From positions 372,001-436,000 of the forward strand of contig NZ_BPQD01000001.1 in assembly GCF_022179065.1 (NCBI RefSeq): a stretch of 64,000 nucleotides of DNA, written 5' to 3'. Below are positions 63,305 through 64,000 of this stretch, one piece after another. The notes beneath the pieces were generated by a model. The model was not told where the DNA came from. It ran no database searches and saw only the letters and a program-made list of their open reading frames with translations. A program made the translations under genes and the position numbers. Numbering within the stretch: position 1 is the first letter of the stretch; the number at the start of each line of letters is the position of its first letter. This DNA comes from Methylobacterium adhaesivum. Its GTDB lineage: Bacteria > Pseudomonadota > Alphaproteobacteria > Rhizobiales > Beijerinckiaceae.

Positions 63305-64000
63305 TCAGCCCCGTCGGCGAGCCTCGCCGAGGCGTTCGAGGAGGGCGACGGCGAGGCGTCCGCGCTCGGCCGGGCATTCGCTGCCGCGGCGCAGGAGCAC
63401 CCGGCGATTCTTGAGCACGAGATCGTCCGAGACGGGCACGAGGAGGGCGGGGGCGTCCGGATGGAGATCGGCCGCGAGCCCCTGGGGGCCGCCGCTGAGG
63501 CGTGTGATGCCGAGGGCGCAGCAGCCGACACGCAGGCGCGCGAGGGTGACGAGATCGGCCACCGCCTCCGGCAGGGGACCGAACCGATCCTCGACCTCGC
63601 CGCGCAGGGCCTCGACCTCCTCCGGCGAGCGCAGTCGCAGGAGCCGGGTGTAGAGGCTCAGGCGCAGTTCGGGCTCCGGCACATAGTCGGCGGGCACGCG
63701 GCCCGTGAGACCGAGGTGGATGTCCGGCGTCCAATCCTCTGCGGCCTCCCCCTTGGCCGCCCGCAGGGCGAGATGGAGGAGATGCTGATAGAGGCCGAGG
63801 CCGATGAGCTTGACGTGGCCGGCCTGGTTCTCGCCCACGAGGTCGCCGGCGCCGCGCAGATCGAGGTCGCGGGCGCTGATGGCGAAGCCCGCGCCCAGGC
63901 GGTCGAGGGCTTCGAGGGTGCGCAGGCGCTTCTCGGTCGCCGGCGTCAGGGGCTTCTCGGGACGGTTCAGGAGATAGGCGACGCCCCGGCGCTGGCCGCG
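63305..64000 (-). CDS. Mfd-related helicase, C-terminal part (runs off window)
   Basis: The visible 231 residues are the C-terminal end of a transcription-repair coupling factor-like protein. Conserved Mfd text includes LTPATEKRLRTLEALDRLGAGF, given here by its key residues, and RDLDLRGAGDLVGENQAGHV. The D7-like tail follows (VPADYVPEPELRLSLYTRLL and EDRFGPLPEAVADL). The tail is shorter and more divergent than in housekeeping Mfd (for example GEN rather than GDEQ), so this may be a second, Mfd-like paralogue. The stop is at 63305; the rest lies beyond position 64000. Confidence 0.7.
   Translation of the reverse strand, partial: RGQRRGVAYLLNRPEKPLTPATEKRLRTLEALDRLGAGFAISARDLDLRGAGDLVGENQAGHVKLIGLGLYQHLLHLALRAAKGEAAEDWTPDIHLGLTGRVPADYVPEPELRLSLYTRLLRLRSPEEVEALRGEVEDRFGPLPEAVADLVTLARLRVGCCALGITRLSGGPQGLAADLHPDAPALLVPVSDDLVLKNRRVLLRRGSECPAERGRLAVALLERLGEARRRG

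Noticed and set aside
1-64000. tRNA, rRNA, CRISPR arrays, insertion sequences, riboswitches
   Set aside because: No cloverleaf, rRNA core text, regularly spaced repeats, transposase or known riboswitch core was seen on either strand.

Overview
The window is about 64 kb of very GC-rich bacterial chromosome. It is densely coding on both strands and shows no rRNA, tRNA, CRISPR array, prophage or insertion sequence. The gene set points to an alphaproteobacterium of the order Hyphomicrobiales, most likely Methylobacterium or a close relative. The evidence is a DivL-type kinase with Tyr in place of the phospho-His, AddAB instead of RecBCD, a TsaE-AmgK fusion, a large NAD-dependent glutamate dehydrogenase, an HWE-family kinase, an Irr-like iron-control element and a set of PQQ (quinoprotein)-associated periplasmic proteins. 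The genus is inferred from gene content only.

Layout. 0-12.3 kb: the start of a chemotaxis receptor (edge), then divL, tsaE-amgK, murU, addB and addA on the plus strand, which combine cell-cycle signalling, tRNA t6A modification, peptidoglycan recycling and double-strand-break repair. 12.4-19.7 kb: a degenerate receiver protein, argJ, a SIMPL protein, mutT, a DUF6880-like protein, DUF427, a methyltransferase, a small glycine-zipper protein and comF. 19.7-29.8 kb: a nitrate/nitrite-type transporter, then sbcC and sbcD separated by a 925-residue GAF/PAS HWE histidine kinase, then a small secreted protein. 30-36.1 kb: an L,D-transpeptidase, an alpha/beta hydrolase, a DHA2-type drug exporter, an SDR, TenA and an aldose-1-epimerase-like protein. 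36.4-42.5 kb: UDP-glucose dehydrogenase with a two-domain glycosyltransferase carrying N-terminal repeats, an HD-GYP phosphodiesterase and DUF2293. 42.6-46.5 kb: a secreted protein, MepA (apparently with a CTG start), an EEP-family protein and cardiolipin synthase. 46.6-53 kb: NAD-glutamate dehydrogenase, a small membrane protein and YfdX. 53-56.7 kb: alkyladenine glycosylase, RNase HI with an extra tail, a glycine-zipper protein, a CobW-type zinc GTPase and a TetR regulator. 56.8-64 kb: the PQQ relay trio (metallohydrolase, SoxYZ-like carrier, CxxxCW protein), panB, a small secreted protein, a TonB-dependent siderophore receptor behind an Irr-like box, and the 3' part of an Mfd-related helicase (edge).

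The most interesting signals are: the DivL-linked peptidoglycan-recycling and repair cluster; the quinoprotein relay trio under an apparent divergent TetR switch with no dehydrogenase nearby; a near-consensus parS-like palindrome at 33654-33669; an HWE kinase lodged inside sbcDC; RNase HI with a ribbon-helix-helix-like tail; a probable CTG start codon; and metal-responsive candidate operators upstream of the TonB receptor and the CobW gene. No single wholly new system is evident. The PQQ relay locus and the divL cluster are the best candidates for under-described biology.
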